From Primorskyibacter flagellatus (lineage in GTDB: Bacteria; Pseudomonadota; Alphaproteobacteria; Rhodobacterales; Rhodobacteraceae), in contig NZ_FWYD01000014.1 of the NCBI RefSeq assembly GCF_900176485.1, positions 1-64,000 on the forward strand: a stretch of DNA of 64,000 nt. The letters run 5' to 3'. This document shows, piece after piece, positions 25,136 to 33,013 of the stretch. The notes beneath the pieces are model-generated. The model ran no database searches. It was given only the letters and a program-made list of their open reading frames with translations, and was not told the DNA's origin. The position numbers and the translations under genes are program-made. Each line of letters opens with the position of its first letter. Within the stretch, counting starts at the first letter, position 1.

Positions 25136-26809
25136 ATGTATCAATATTCCGATTTCGACGCCGCCTTTGTGGCGTCCCGCAACAGCCAGTTCCGTCAGCA
25201 GGTCGAGCGCCGCATTGATGGCAGCCTGACCGAGGATGAATTCCGCCCGCTGCGCCTGATGAACGGGCTGTATCTGCAATTGCACGCCTACATGCTGCGC
25301 GTGGCGATCCCCTATGGCACGCTCAGCAGCACACAGCTGCGACAGTTGGCATATGTGGCGCAGAAATGGGATCGTGGCTACGGCCACTTCACCACGCGCC
25401 AGAACATGCAGTTCAACTGGCCAAAGCTGTCGGACGTGCCCGATATTCTGGACGCGCTGGCCAAGGTGCAGTTGCATGCGATCCAGACCTCCGGCAACAC
25501 TATCCGCAACGTGACTGCGGACCATTTTGCAGGTGCCGCGGCCGACGAGATCGCCGACCCCCGACCCGTGGCAGAGCTGATCCGGCAATGGTCCACCGAC
25601 CATCCGGAATTCCAGTTCCTGCCCCGCAAGTTCAAGATCGCCATCACCGGATCCCCAAATGACCGCGCCGTGACCAAGGCGCATGACATCGGTCTTCGCA
25701 TGGTCGAGCAGAACGGCGAGCCGGGCTTTGAGGTGATCGTGGGTGGTGGTCTCGGCCGCACGCCGATGATCGGCAAGGTGGTGCGTGATTTTCTGCCCCG
25801 CGCCGATCTGCTGCCCTATCTGGAGGCGATCGTCAGCGTCTGGAACCTGCTGGGCCGCCGTGACAACAAGTTCAAGTCGCGCATCAAGATCACCGTGCAC
25901 GAGCATGGCATCGATGACATTCGCGCCCGGGTCGAAGAACGTTTCGAGACGCTGAAACCCGCTTTCAACGGCGTTGATCAGGACATCCTCGCCGGTATCG
26001 AGGCACAATTCGCGCCGCCCGAATTTCGTGTGGGCCCAACCGATCTCTATGACGCCGCCTATGCGAATGACCCGGTGTTCCGTAGCTGGGCCGACACGAA
26101 CCTCGCCGCGCACAGGGCCGAAGGCTACGCCATCGTGCAGGTCAGCCTGAAAAAGCAGGGCGAAACACCGGGCGATGCCAGCACCGAACAGATGCGGCTT
26201 CTGGCTGATCTGGCAGAGCGCTACGGCCATGACGAATTGCGTATCAGCCATGAGCAGAACGTGATCCTGCCGCATGTCCACAAATCCGACCTGCCCGCGA
26301 TCCATGCCGAATTGAAAGCGCAGCGGCTGGCGACAGCCAATATCGGGTTGATCTCGGACATCATCGCCTGCCCCGGCATGGATTACTGCACGCTGGCCAC
26401 GGCGCGTTCCATCCCGATCGCGCAAGAGATCGCGACACGCTTTGACGAGTTGAAGCTGGAGCATGACATCGGCGCGCTCAAGATCAAGATCTCGGGCTGC
26501 ATCAACGCCTGCGGGCATCATCATGTCGGCCATATCGGCATTCTGGGTCTCGACCGTGCAGGCGTAGAAAACTACCAGATCACGCTGGGCGGAGACCACA
26601 CGGAAACCGCGGCCTTGGGCGACCGCACGGGCCGTGGCTTTGCCGCCGACGAGGTTATTCCGGCCATCGAACGTCTGATCCATGCCTATCTCGACCTGCG
26701 CGACGACCGGGCAGAGACCTTCCTTGACGCCTATCGCCGCCTTGGTGCTGATCCGTTCAAGGCCGCGCTTTACCCCGAGAAACAGGAAAGCCGGGCAAAT
26801 GCCGCGTGA
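25136..26809 (+). CDS. cysI: Assimilatory sulfite reductase hemoprotein
   Basis: CysI reduces sulfite to sulfide using a coupled siroheme and 4Fe-4S cluster. The 557-residue protein has the two nitrite/sulfite reductase ferredoxin-like repeats and cluster cysteines at 412, 418 (CPGMDYC), 455 and 459 (GCINACG). FTTRQNMQFNW and the TSGNTIRN segment are typical of the siroheme pocket. No cysJ flavoprotein is present, so electrons probably come from ferredoxin, reduced by the Fpr encoded downstream. Start ATG 25136 follows AAAGGATG. It overlaps cysH by 11 bases. Confidence 0.92.
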   Translation: MYQYSDFDAAFVASRNSQFRQQVERRIDGSLTEDEFRPLRLMNGLYLQLHAYMLRVAIPYGTLSSTQLRQLAYVAQKWDRGYGHFTTRQNMQFNWPKLSDVPDILDALAKVQLHAIQTSGNTIRNVTADHFAGAAADEIADPRPVAELIRQWSTDHPEFQFLPRKFKIAITGSPNDRAVTKAHDIGLRMVEQNGEPGFEVIVGGGLGRTPMIGKVVRDFLPRADLLPYLEAIVSVWNLLGRRDNKFKSRIKITVHEHGIDDIRARVEERFETLKPAFNGVDQDILAGIEAQFAPPEFRVGPTDLYDAAYANDPVFRSWADTNLAAHRAEGYAIVQVSLKKQGETPGDASTEQMRLLADLAERYGHDELRISHEQNVILPHVHKSDLPAIHAELKAQRLATANIGLISDIIACPGMDYCTLATARSIPIAQEIATRFDELKLEHDIGALKIKISGCINACGHHHVGHIGILGLDRAGVENYQITLGGDHTETAALGDRTGRGFAADEVIPAIERLIHAYLDLRDDRAETFLDAYRRLGADPFKAALYPEKQESRANAA

Positions 26810-27581
26810 TACACCCGTTCACGCGGGCGCGCACGCCCCCGAGCGGGAATCGCTGACGGATCTGCGCGCCCGCGTCGCTGAACTGAACACGCGCTACCGG
26901 CATCACGGGGCGACAACTGTTCTGCGCGCGGCGCTGGATGACCCGTTGGCGGGCGACCTTGCGCTGGTGTCCAGCTTTGGTGCGGAATCGGTGGTGCTGC
27001 TGCATTTGCTTGCGGTGACCGACCGCAGCACCCCGGTGCTGTTCATTGACACGCAGTTGCTGTTTGCTGAGACGCTGGTCTATCAGCAAGAGCTGAGCGA
27101 GCGGTTGGGTCTGACCGATGTGCGCATCATTCGCGCCAGCGACGAAGATCTGGCGCAGCGCGACCCCTACGGCGCATTGCGCTTCAGCGATACGGATGCC
27201 TGCTGCGATCTGCGCAAGACAGTACCACTGAACCGCGCGCTGTCCGGATTTGACGGTTGGATCACCGGACGCAAGCGGTTCCAGTCCGGCACCCGCGCGG
27301 CGATGGATTTCTTCGAGGCCGAGGAAGACACGGGCCGGGTCAAGGTCAATCCGCTGGCGCATTGGGCACCTGACGACGTGCGCGCCTATATGGAAGAAAA
27401 CCGCCTGCCCCGGCACCCGCTGGTGGCGCAGGGCTACCCGTCTATCGGCTGCGCCCCCTGCACCAGCAAGGTGGCACCGGGCGAAGATCCGCGCGCCGGA
27501 CGGTGGCGCGGACAGGACAAGACAGAATGTGGCATCCACCTGGTCGATGGCCGGATGGTGCAAAAAGGAGAGACAGCATGA
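26799..27581 (+). CDS. cysH: Adenylylsulfate (APS) reductase, 4Fe-4S type
   Basis: This 260-residue enzyme reduces activated sulfate to sulfite. It has the PP-loop-like SSFGAESVV, cysteine pairs CC at 135-136 and CAPC at 218-221, and catalytic Cys244 in ECGIH. The CC/CxxC set binds a 4Fe-4S cluster and marks the APS-using (plant and most bacterial) branch, not the PAPS-using enterobacterial branch. The ATG lies inside the end of cysI, and its stop overlaps the DUF934 gene (ATGA), so cysI, cysH and DUF934 are tightly coupled. Confidence 0.92.
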   Translation: MPRDTPVHAGAHAPERESLTDLRARVAELNTRYRHHGATTVLRAALDDPLAGDLALVSSFGAESVVLLHLLAVTDRSTPVLFIDTQLLFAETLVYQQELSERLGLTDVRIIRASDEDLAQRDPYGALRFSDTDACCDLRKTVPLNRALSGFDGWITGRKRFQSGTRAAMDFFEAEEDTGRVKVNPLAHWAPDDVRAYMEENRLPRHPLVAQGYPSIGCAPCTSKVAPGEDPRAGRWRGQDKTECGIHLVDGRMVQKGETA

Positions 27582-27985
27582 GCGTGATCGTCACTGATAC
27601 AGGTTTTGCCAAAGACGACTGGACCTGCGGCTATACAGAGATGGCCGATGCCGCCAATGACGTGGTGGCGCTGGACCTGCCCAGCGATGCCGACATCGAC
27701 AGCGCGGTGGACAAGCTGGCAACGCTGCGCATGATACGCATCGACTTTCCCAGCTTTGCCGACGGGCGCGGCTTTACATTGGCGCGTCTGTTGCGGCTTC
27801 GCGGCTACAAGGGCCGTCTGCGCGCCCGTGGTCATGTGATCGCCGATCAGTATACGATGGCCCGCCGCTCGGGTTTTGACGAGATCGAGATTAGCGATGA
27901 TCTGGCCACCCGCCAACCCGCCAGCCAATGGCAGTTCCGGGCCGGCTGGACGCAGAACGATTATCAGTCGCGGCTGCGTGGATAG
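27578..27985 (+). CDS. DUF934 protein of sulfur assimilation
   Basis: A 135-residue protein of the DUF934 family, regularly encoded with cysI and cysH. It shows LATLRMIRIDFPSFADGRGF, RLLRLRGYKGRLRARGHV and DQYTMARRSGFDE. Proposed in the literature only as a probable accessory in sulfite reduction. Coupled to cysH by an ATGA overlap. It ends the core operon; fpr follows after 116 bases. Confidence 0.87.
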   Translation: MSVIVTDTGFAKDDWTCGYTEMADAANDVVALDLPSDADIDSAVDKLATLRMIRIDFPSFADGRGFTLARLLRLRGYKGRLRARGHVIADQYTMARRSGFDEIEISDDLATRQPASQWQFRAGWTQNDYQSRLRG

Positions 27986-28066
27986 CAGCCCGTCGCACCG
28001 CGTTTCGGCAACACGGACGTTTGAGACCATTCGCCGCCGTTGCTCTGACATGCATCAACGCTTAAT

Positions 28067-28105
28067 AGGAGGTACCGGTTGATCGACCGGACAGGAAAAA
28101 CATGA
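28067..28105 (+). promoter_or_regulatory. fpr leader: strong ribosome site, possible 8-codon upstream frame
   Basis: AGGAGG (28067-28072) lies 29 bases before the fpr ATG, too far to serve it, but six bases before a TTG (28079) that opens an 8-codon frame ending in a TGA that overlaps the fpr ATG (ATGA). Alternatively TTGCTC (28040) - 17 bases - TAATAG (28063) is a promoter whose transcript would start after the AGGAGG. The two readings exclude each other in part. Confidence 0.35.
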
Positions 28106-28953
28106 CCGAGTTGAAGCCCGTGAACCAAACCAGTGCCGTCAAGGCCACCCCGACCCTTCCCGATGCCCAGATCGTCACAGACGTGAAACACTGGACGGAC
28201 CGTCTGTTCTCGTTCCGGGTATCGCGCCCTGCATCGCTGCGGTTCCGTTCGGGCGAGTTCGTGATGATCGGCCTGATGGGCGACCCGGACCCCAAGACCG
28301 GCAAACAGAAACCGCTGCTGCGCGCCTATTCCATCGCCTCGCCCGCATGGGATGAAGAGCTGGAGTTCTACTCGATCAAGGTGCAGGACGGCCCGCTGAC
28401 CTCGCGCCTTCAGCATATCAAGCCCGGCGACCAGATCATCCTGCGGCCCAAGCCCGTCGGCACGCTGGTGCATGATGCGCTGCTGCCCGGCAAACGCCTT
28501 TGGTTCTTTGCCACCGGTACCGGCCTTGCCCCTTTCGCGTCCCTTATCCGCGAACCGCAGACCTATGAGGATTACGACCAGATCATCCTGACCCACACCT
28601 GCCGCGACGTGGCAGAGCTGGAATACGGCCGCAAACTGGTTGAAGACGTGCGCAACGACGCATTGCTGGCTGAACTGATGGGCGAAGGCTTTGCCGACAA
28701 GCTGGTCTACTATCCGACCACCACCCGCGAACAAAGCCCCAGAATGGGCCGCGTGACCGACCTGCTGAAGGATGGCACGCTGTTCCGCGATCTCGGGATC
28801 GAGGGCATGTCGGCCAAGGATGACCGCGCGATGGTCTGCGGGTCAATCGGGTTGAACAAGGATCTCAAAGACATCCTTGAAAGCTTCGGCCTGCGCGAAG
28901 GTGCCAATTCCGATCCTGCCGAGTATGTGGTTGAAAAGGCGTTTGTCGGCTAG
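28102..28953 (+). CDS. fpr: Ferredoxin-NADP+ reductase
   Basis: A 283-residue flavoprotein that passes electrons between NADPH and ferredoxin. The FAD-binding box RAYSIASP, the GPLTSRLQ loop and the pyridine-nucleotide box ATGTGLAPFASLIR are all present, with VCGS and a C-terminal VEKAFVG typical of the bacterial Fpr family. Following the sulfate reduction genes and in the absence of cysJ, it is the likely source of reduced ferredoxin for CysI, but it may also serve other pathways or oxidative stress defence. It has an ACAGGA ribosome site at ATG 28102. Confidence 0.92.
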   Translation: MTELKPVNQTSAVKATPTLPDAQIVTDVKHWTDRLFSFRVSRPASLRFRSGEFVMIGLMGDPDPKTGKQKPLLRAYSIASPAWDEELEFYSIKVQDGPLTSRLQHIKPGDQIILRPKPVGTLVHDALLPGKRLWFFATGTGLAPFASLIREPQTYEDYDQIILTHTCRDVAELEYGRKLVEDVRNDALLAELMGEGFADKLVYYPTTTREQSPRMGRVTDLLKDGTLFRDLGIEGMSAKDDRAMVCGSIGLNKDLKDILESFGLREGANSDPAEYVVEKAFVG

Positions 28954-29043
28954 AACGGCAAGCTCTTTTGTGTAGCGTGACGCGTGAATAGCGCGCTTTT
29001 TCAGCCACAGGCGTCAGGCCAAGGACATCGAATCCAAGCAACG

Positions 29044-29074
29044 CCCGCAGGACAGCCCGTCTTGCGGGTGTTTT
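29044..29074 (+). terminator. Terminator downstream of fpr
   Basis: CCCGCA (29044-29049) pairs with TGCGGG (29063-29068) across a 13-base loop, followed by TGTTTTC. It is about 90 bases beyond the fpr stop codon and reads in the same direction. Confidence 0.65.
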
Positions 29075-29120
29075 CATGTTTTTCGCAGCGGTGAGCGGTG
29101 CCAGACAGCCCTGCAAGCAA

Positions 29121-29152
29121 ACGGGCCGCGCGTTTCCATTCGCACGGCCCGT
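29121..29152 (-). terminator. Hairpin ending the alanine-rich protein gene
   Basis: ACGGGCCG and CGGCCCGT pair over a 16-base loop, about 23 bases beyond the stop of the minus-strand gene at 29175. On the minus strand TTTGCTTG follows, a weak T-rich tail, so termination efficiency is uncertain. Confidence 0.6.
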
Positions 29153-29174
29153 CATGGGATCTGTTCAGATTGAC

Positions 29175-30056
29175 TTAGAGGTTCAACGCTTCACGCAGCT
29201 TTGCCAACATATCCTTGAGCATGGCAGGATCGTCCTTCACCTGCCCCAGGCCAGTTTTCAGCGCACCTTTCTCAAGCGCCCCCAGGTCAGAGTCGTCGAG
29301 CATCTGGAGCACTTTGTCGTAGTCGAAGCCATCCACGGTCAACAGCTCTTCGGCTGCCTCGGGGTCGGCGACCTCGGCAGAGGATGTCGCATCGGACGCG
29401 CCTTGCGTGGTTTCTTCAACTGCTTCGCCAACATTGTCCGCCGCAGCGGTTGCCGTGTCGGCGACTGACGCCGCAGCATTGTCAGCGGCCTCTCTGGCAG
29501 CTGTGGTCGCATCGCTGGCCGCGTCCATCGCTTCGCCAACGGCAGACTCGACAACGTCTGCTGCGTCCTCAGCGACACCGGCGGCAGCTTCGCCCGCGCC
29601 CTCAGCCATGGCTGCGGCATCATTCACGGCCTCCCCAACAGCATCGGCGGCACCTGAAGCGGCTTCTCCGGCAGCAGCGGCAACATTTTCGGCAGCCTCG
29701 GCGGCCTCTTCTGCGGTTCCGCCAGCGGCTTCGACGGCGTCACTTGCCAGTTCGCCCGCATTCTCGACGGCGCTGCCTACTGCGGCAGCGGCCCCGTCAA
29801 CAGCACCGGCCACTTCTTCAGCGGCGGTTTCTGCGCCTTCGGTGATCGCATCAGCGCCCTCGTCAACGGCTGCTTCAATCGCGTCGCCGGTTTCTTCGGC
29901 CGCTTCGCCAACTTCTTCATCCAGCGGTTCGGATGCCGCGACGGTTTCTGTCTGCTCGGCAATCTCGGCCTGCTCCGGCTGCTGTGTGCCGTTGAACCAA
30001 AGGTATCCGGCGACGACAACGACAGCGGCCACCACGACCCAAATCAAGTTTCTCAT
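29175..30056 (-). CDS. Membrane-anchored alanine-rich (LEA-like) protein
   Basis: A 293-residue protein with an N-terminal transmembrane anchor (NLIWVVVAAVVVVAGYLWF) and a long low-complexity periplasmic or cytoplasmic region dominated by Ala, Glu, Asp, Gly and Val in an amphipathic pattern (repeats such as EAAEETGDAIEAAVDEG and GEAASGAADAVGEAV). This resembles late-embryogenesis-abundant-like helical repeats. The last ~60 residues (FDYDKVLQMLDDSDLGALEK) form a small non-repetitive domain. Start ATG 30056 is chosen over an upstream frame because the anchor begins there. Divergent from infC. Function unknown; stress protection or envelope spacing is possible. Confidence 0.75.
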   Translation of the reverse strand: MRNLIWVVVAAVVVVAGYLWFNGTQQPEQAEIAEQTETVAASEPLDEEVGEAAEETGDAIEAAVDEGADAITEGAETAAEEVAGAVDGAAAAVGSAVENAGELASDAVEAAGGTAEEAAEAAENVAAAAGEAASGAADAVGEAVNDAAAMAEGAGEAAAGVAEDAADVVESAVGEAMDAASDATTAAREAADNAAASVADTATAAADNVGEAVEETTQGASDATSSAEVADPEAAEELLTVDGFDYDKVLQMLDDSDLGALEKGALKTGLGQVKDDPAMLKDMLAKLREALNL

Positions 30057-30255
30057 GGCAAAATCTCTCCTGGTTCCTCTGACCCCTGCTTGCCGGGGTC
30101 CGATTTCTCGTGCAGGTGTCCCCCACAGCCATGTAGTTCGCAAGGGGTAAATCCCCAACTTTAACCCTAAAACCCCTGATTTGCCGCTTGAATACGCAAG
30201 ACGCCAAGTTTACCTTGCGCATTCGAGCACGCAACCTACCGAAAGGACAACGACC

Positions 30256-30801
30256 ATAGCCCGCAGACCTCATAATGCGCCACCGACACGCGAAACCGGA
30301 CCCAAGGTGAACGAACGAATTCGCGCCCCTGAAATCCGCCTGATCGGTGCCGAAGGCGAAAATGTCGGCGTGGTAACCCCCGCCCGCGCAATGGAAATGG
30401 CAGCCGATGTCGGTCTTGATCTTGTCGAGATTTCGCCGAATGCCAATCCGCCCGTATGCAAGATCATGGATTTCGGCAAGTTCAAATATGAACAGCAGAA
30501 ACGCGAATCCGAGGCACGCAAGAAACAGAAGACGATCGATGTGAAGGAGGTGAAATTCCGCCCCAACACCGATACGCATGACTATGACGTCAAGATGCGC
30601 AACGTGTTCCGGTTTCTGGAAGGTGGCGACAAGGTGAAGGTGACTCTGCGTTTCCGGGGCCGTGAAATGGCGCACCAGAATCTTGGTCGCGGACTGCTGG
30701 AGCGGATTGCCGAGGACGCCAAGGAAGTCGGCAAGGTCGAAAACATGCCCAAGATGGAAGGTCGTCAGATGATCATGATGATCGGCCCGCTTACCAAATA
30801 A
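30256..30801 (+). CDS. infC: Translation initiation factor IF-3, ATA start
   Basis: IF-3 binds the 30S subunit and checks the start codon and initiator tRNA. The 181-residue protein has both domains: N-terminal [20 protein letters not shown] and [20 protein letters not shown], then C-terminal [17 protein letters not shown] and [10 protein letters not shown]. There is no ATG or GTG at the family's N-terminus. ATA at 30256 is placed eight bases after GAAAGGA and starts the typical ARRPHN sequence. A rare start codon allows IF-3 to repress its own synthesis, as with ATT in Escherichia coli infC. Not followed by rpmI-rplT. Confidence 0.93.
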   Translation: MARRPHNAPPTRETGPKVNERIRAPEIRLIGAEGENVGVVTPARAMEMAADVGLDLVEISPNANPPVCKIMDFGKFKYEQQKRESEARKKQKTIDVKEVKFRPNTDTHDYDVKMRNVFRFLEGGDKVKVTLRFRGREMAHQNLGRGLLERIAEDAKEVGKVENMPKMEGRQMIMMIGPLTK

Positions 30802-30829
30802 ATCCGGGTTTTCCCTGATTTTCCGACAG

Positions 30830-30857
30830 GCGGCCCTTCGGGGCCGCTTTTTCGTTT
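30830..30857 (+). terminator. Rho-independent terminator of infC
   Basis: GCGGCCC, tetraloop TTCG, GGGCCGC (30830-30847), followed by TTTTTCGTTTT. A textbook intrinsic terminator 28 bases after the infC stop codon. Confidence 0.92.
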
Positions 30858-30907
30858 TACGGATTGTTTCTCCGCACGAGGAACCTGTCGCAGGATCGGC
30901 GTTCGGC

Positions 30908-31897
30908 TCAGCCCTCGCGCGGGCGTGGGCGTGTGGGAATTTCCATCAGCAAGCCGCCAACGCCCATGCCCGCGATATCGGCGGGGGTGACAGGGATGCC
31001 ACAGAGGATACGTTCCATCACCCAATCCGCGCCGTTCAATGCGGGCGAACGGGCGCAGCCGGGCAACCCGATGACAGGGCGCTGATCAAGCGAGCCGTAA
31101 AACAACAGATTCCCCGGATCAACGGGCATTCCGAAATGGCTGACCGTGCCGCCTGCCCGCCGCACGGCTTCGGGTGCGATGTCATACATGTCCGAGGTCG
31201 CAGAGCCGGTCAGAATGAAGATAACCTCAGCATCGGTCGCGTCCAGTTGCGCCGTCAATGCGTCAATGTCATGCGCACAGTCACGACTGTCGGCAAGCTC
31301 GACACCAAGCCGGTCAAGCCGGGTGCGCAGCGCCTTTTCGCCCTTCGCGCCGCTGAGTTTTCCCAGACCGGTTTGAATCAGCGCCGCCGTCTTTTCGACA
31401 GGGACGTGCACGCGCAGCGCATCGCGCCCGACGGCACAGGCCTCGTCCACTGCCGATTGCGGCACCGCATAGGAGATGATCTTGACCGTTGCGATCATTG
31501 TTCCGTCCACGACCCGTTTCCATTCGGGAAGGGTGGCAACCGTTATCATCGGATGGATCGCGTTCGCAGCGTTGATACGCGCGGCGTCCACCTCCAGCAC
31601 GCCCGCGCCAAGCGCGTGCAGATTGACACGCCCCGTGGCCGCCGGTCCCAAGCGCAGTCCGGCCCCTGCCGGGTCCGGTGCAAGGGCGGCGGCAATCTGC
31701 GCGGCGGCCTCGTCTTCGGGCAGATCGCCGGGTTCCAATCGCGCCACCGTGACCTCTTGCAGCCCGGCGTCCTTCAGCGCGGCAAGGTCGTCGGCATCCA
31801 GCAGCTTTCCCTTGCGCAGCCGACCGTCAGGCAAGGCGATCGAGTGCGCCAGCACCGTGCTCGCCGCCTGATCCAGAGAAACGGGACCGAATTTCAT
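30908..31897 (-). CDS. Molybdopterin-binding protein (MoeA/CinA-like domain)
   Basis: A 329-residue protein with a C-terminal molybdopterin-binding domain: EVIFILTGSATSDMYDIAPEA and GMPVDPGNLLFYG, then GLPGCARSPALNGADWV. These resemble MoeA/MogA-type binding loops. The N-terminal ~150 residues (SLDQAASTVLAHSIALPDG) resemble the family that often follows xdhC in CO dehydrogenase and xanthine dehydrogenase clusters. The ATG at 31897 overlaps the xdhC stop (ATGA) and has GAGGAGAGG upstream. It probably handles or modifies the molybdenum cofactor for molybdenum hydroxylases. Confidence 0.82.
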   Translation of the reverse strand: MKFGPVSLDQAASTVLAHSIALPDGRLRKGKLLDADDLAALKDAGLQEVTVARLEPGDLPEDEAAAQIAAALAPDPAGAGLRLGPAATGRVNLHALGAGVLEVDAARINAANAIHPMITVATLPEWKRVVDGTMIATVKIISYAVPQSAVDEACAVGRDALRVHVPVEKTAALIQTGLGKLSGAKGEKALRTRLDRLGVELADSRDCAHDIDALTAQLDATDAEVIFILTGSATSDMYDIAPEAVRRAGGTVSHFGMPVDPGNLLFYGSLDQRPVIGLPGCARSPALNGADWVMERILCGIPVTPADIAGMGVGGLLMEIPTRPRPREG

Positions 31898-32865
31898 GCG
31901 CCTCTCCTCAACACGCGGGTCATCTGCGCAAGCGTCGCCACAGCAATCTCGGCCGGCCCTGCCGCGCCGATATCCAGGCCTATCGGTCCGTGGATGCGCG
32001 CGATTTTTTCTGCGCTGAACCCGGCCGCCTCCAGCCGCGCCACGCGCTTGGCATGGGTCCGGGTCGAACCCAGCGCGCCGATATAGAAGCAATTCCCGTG
32101 CAGACCCTGCTCGATCGCTGGGTCGTCCAGCTTTGGATCATGCGTCAACAGCACCAGCGCCGTGCGGGCGTCCAGACCCAATGCCTGCACCGCCTCGTCA
32201 GGCCAGTCATGCATCAGCGTGGTCTCGGGAAAGCGGGACTGTGAGGCAAACGTTTCTCTTGGGTCGATCACCACCGGATCATAACCCGCCAGACGCGCCA
32301 TCGGCACCAAGGCTTGCGCAATATGCACCGCCCCCACGACGATCAGCCGCAGAGGTGGGTTGTGAACGCCAATGAAAACGCGCGGTGCAGTGTCGTCAAA
32401 GCCAGAGCGATCCATCCGCAGACGCTCGTCATGGCCGGTTGCCATCAACGACCGGCTGCCGGTTTCAAGATCGGCCACATAGCAGATCGCGCGTCGGTCG
32501 GCACGGGCTTGCGCGAGTTCTGCCAGCAAGGCCTCGCTCAGCGCACCGCCGACCGGTTCCACCAGCACGCGGATGGTGCCACCACAGGCGAGACCCACTG
32601 CAAAGGCATCATCATCGCTGACGCCGAATTCCAGTTCCCGCGGGGTGCCGTCCTCCAGCGCCTCCAGCGCCTCGACAACAACGGCACCCTCCACGCAACC
32701 GCCCGAGACGGACCCTGCGATCTCTCCCTTGCCGCTGATCGCCAGTTGCGCGCCGGTGCGGCGGGGCGCGCTGCCCCACGTCTCGATCACCGTGGCCAGC
32801 GCCGCCCGGTCGCCCGCGCGGTGCCAGGCCAGTGCCTGTTCGGGAATGTTGTCGAAACGGTCCAT
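31894..32865 (-). CDS. xdhC: XdhC/CoxF-family molybdenum cofactor insertion protein
   Basis: A 323-residue XdhC-family protein that binds molybdenum cofactor and delivers it, sulfurated, to xanthine- or CO-dehydrogenase-type enzymes. The N-terminal XdhC/CoxI domain has ATVIETWGSAPRRTG and SVSGGCVEGAVV; the C-terminal Rossmann domain has LIVVGAVHIAQALVPMA, VVIDPRETFA and YIGALGSTRTHAKR. Note GAVHIA, where the Rossmann loop is usually GAGHVG-like. Start ATG 32865 has GGAGGG upstream. Coupled to the molybdopterin-binding protein, and on the same strand as coxE and coxD homologues further right. Confidence 0.87.
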   Translation of the reverse strand: MDRFDNIPEQALAWHRAGDRAALATVIETWGSAPRRTGAQLAISGKGEIAGSVSGGCVEGAVVVEALEALEDGTPRELEFGVSDDDAFAVGLACGGTIRVLVEPVGGALSEALLAELAQARADRRAICYVADLETGSRSLMATGHDERLRMDRSGFDDTAPRVFIGVHNPPLRLIVVGAVHIAQALVPMARLAGYDPVVIDPRETFASQSRFPETTLMHDWPDEAVQALGLDARTALVLLTHDPKLDDPAIEQGLHGNCFYIGALGSTRTHAKRVARLEAAGFSAEKIARIHGPIGLDIGAAGPAEIAVATLAQMTRVLRRGA

Positions 32866-33013
32866 GATCCGCCCTCCATATTTGCCCCGTTCTAACACGC
32901 TCAAGCGGGGTGTCGCCTCCCCTTCCTTGGTCGCGGAGACAAAACGTAAATGCCGCCCCATGCGTGTGGCACGGGGCGGCATTGTCAAGGCTGTGCCGTC
33001 GGGGCGAAGCGCC

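Noticed and set aside
29384-30150. Plus-strand open frames opposite the alanine-rich protein
   Set aside because: Ala/Ser- or Arg/Gln-only proteins produced by the complement of low-complexity codons; not genes.
30181-30255. Extension of infC to a TTG at 30181
   Set aside because: No ribosome site at 30181 and the extra 25 residues do not belong to the IF-3 family. GAAAGGA points to ATA at 30256.
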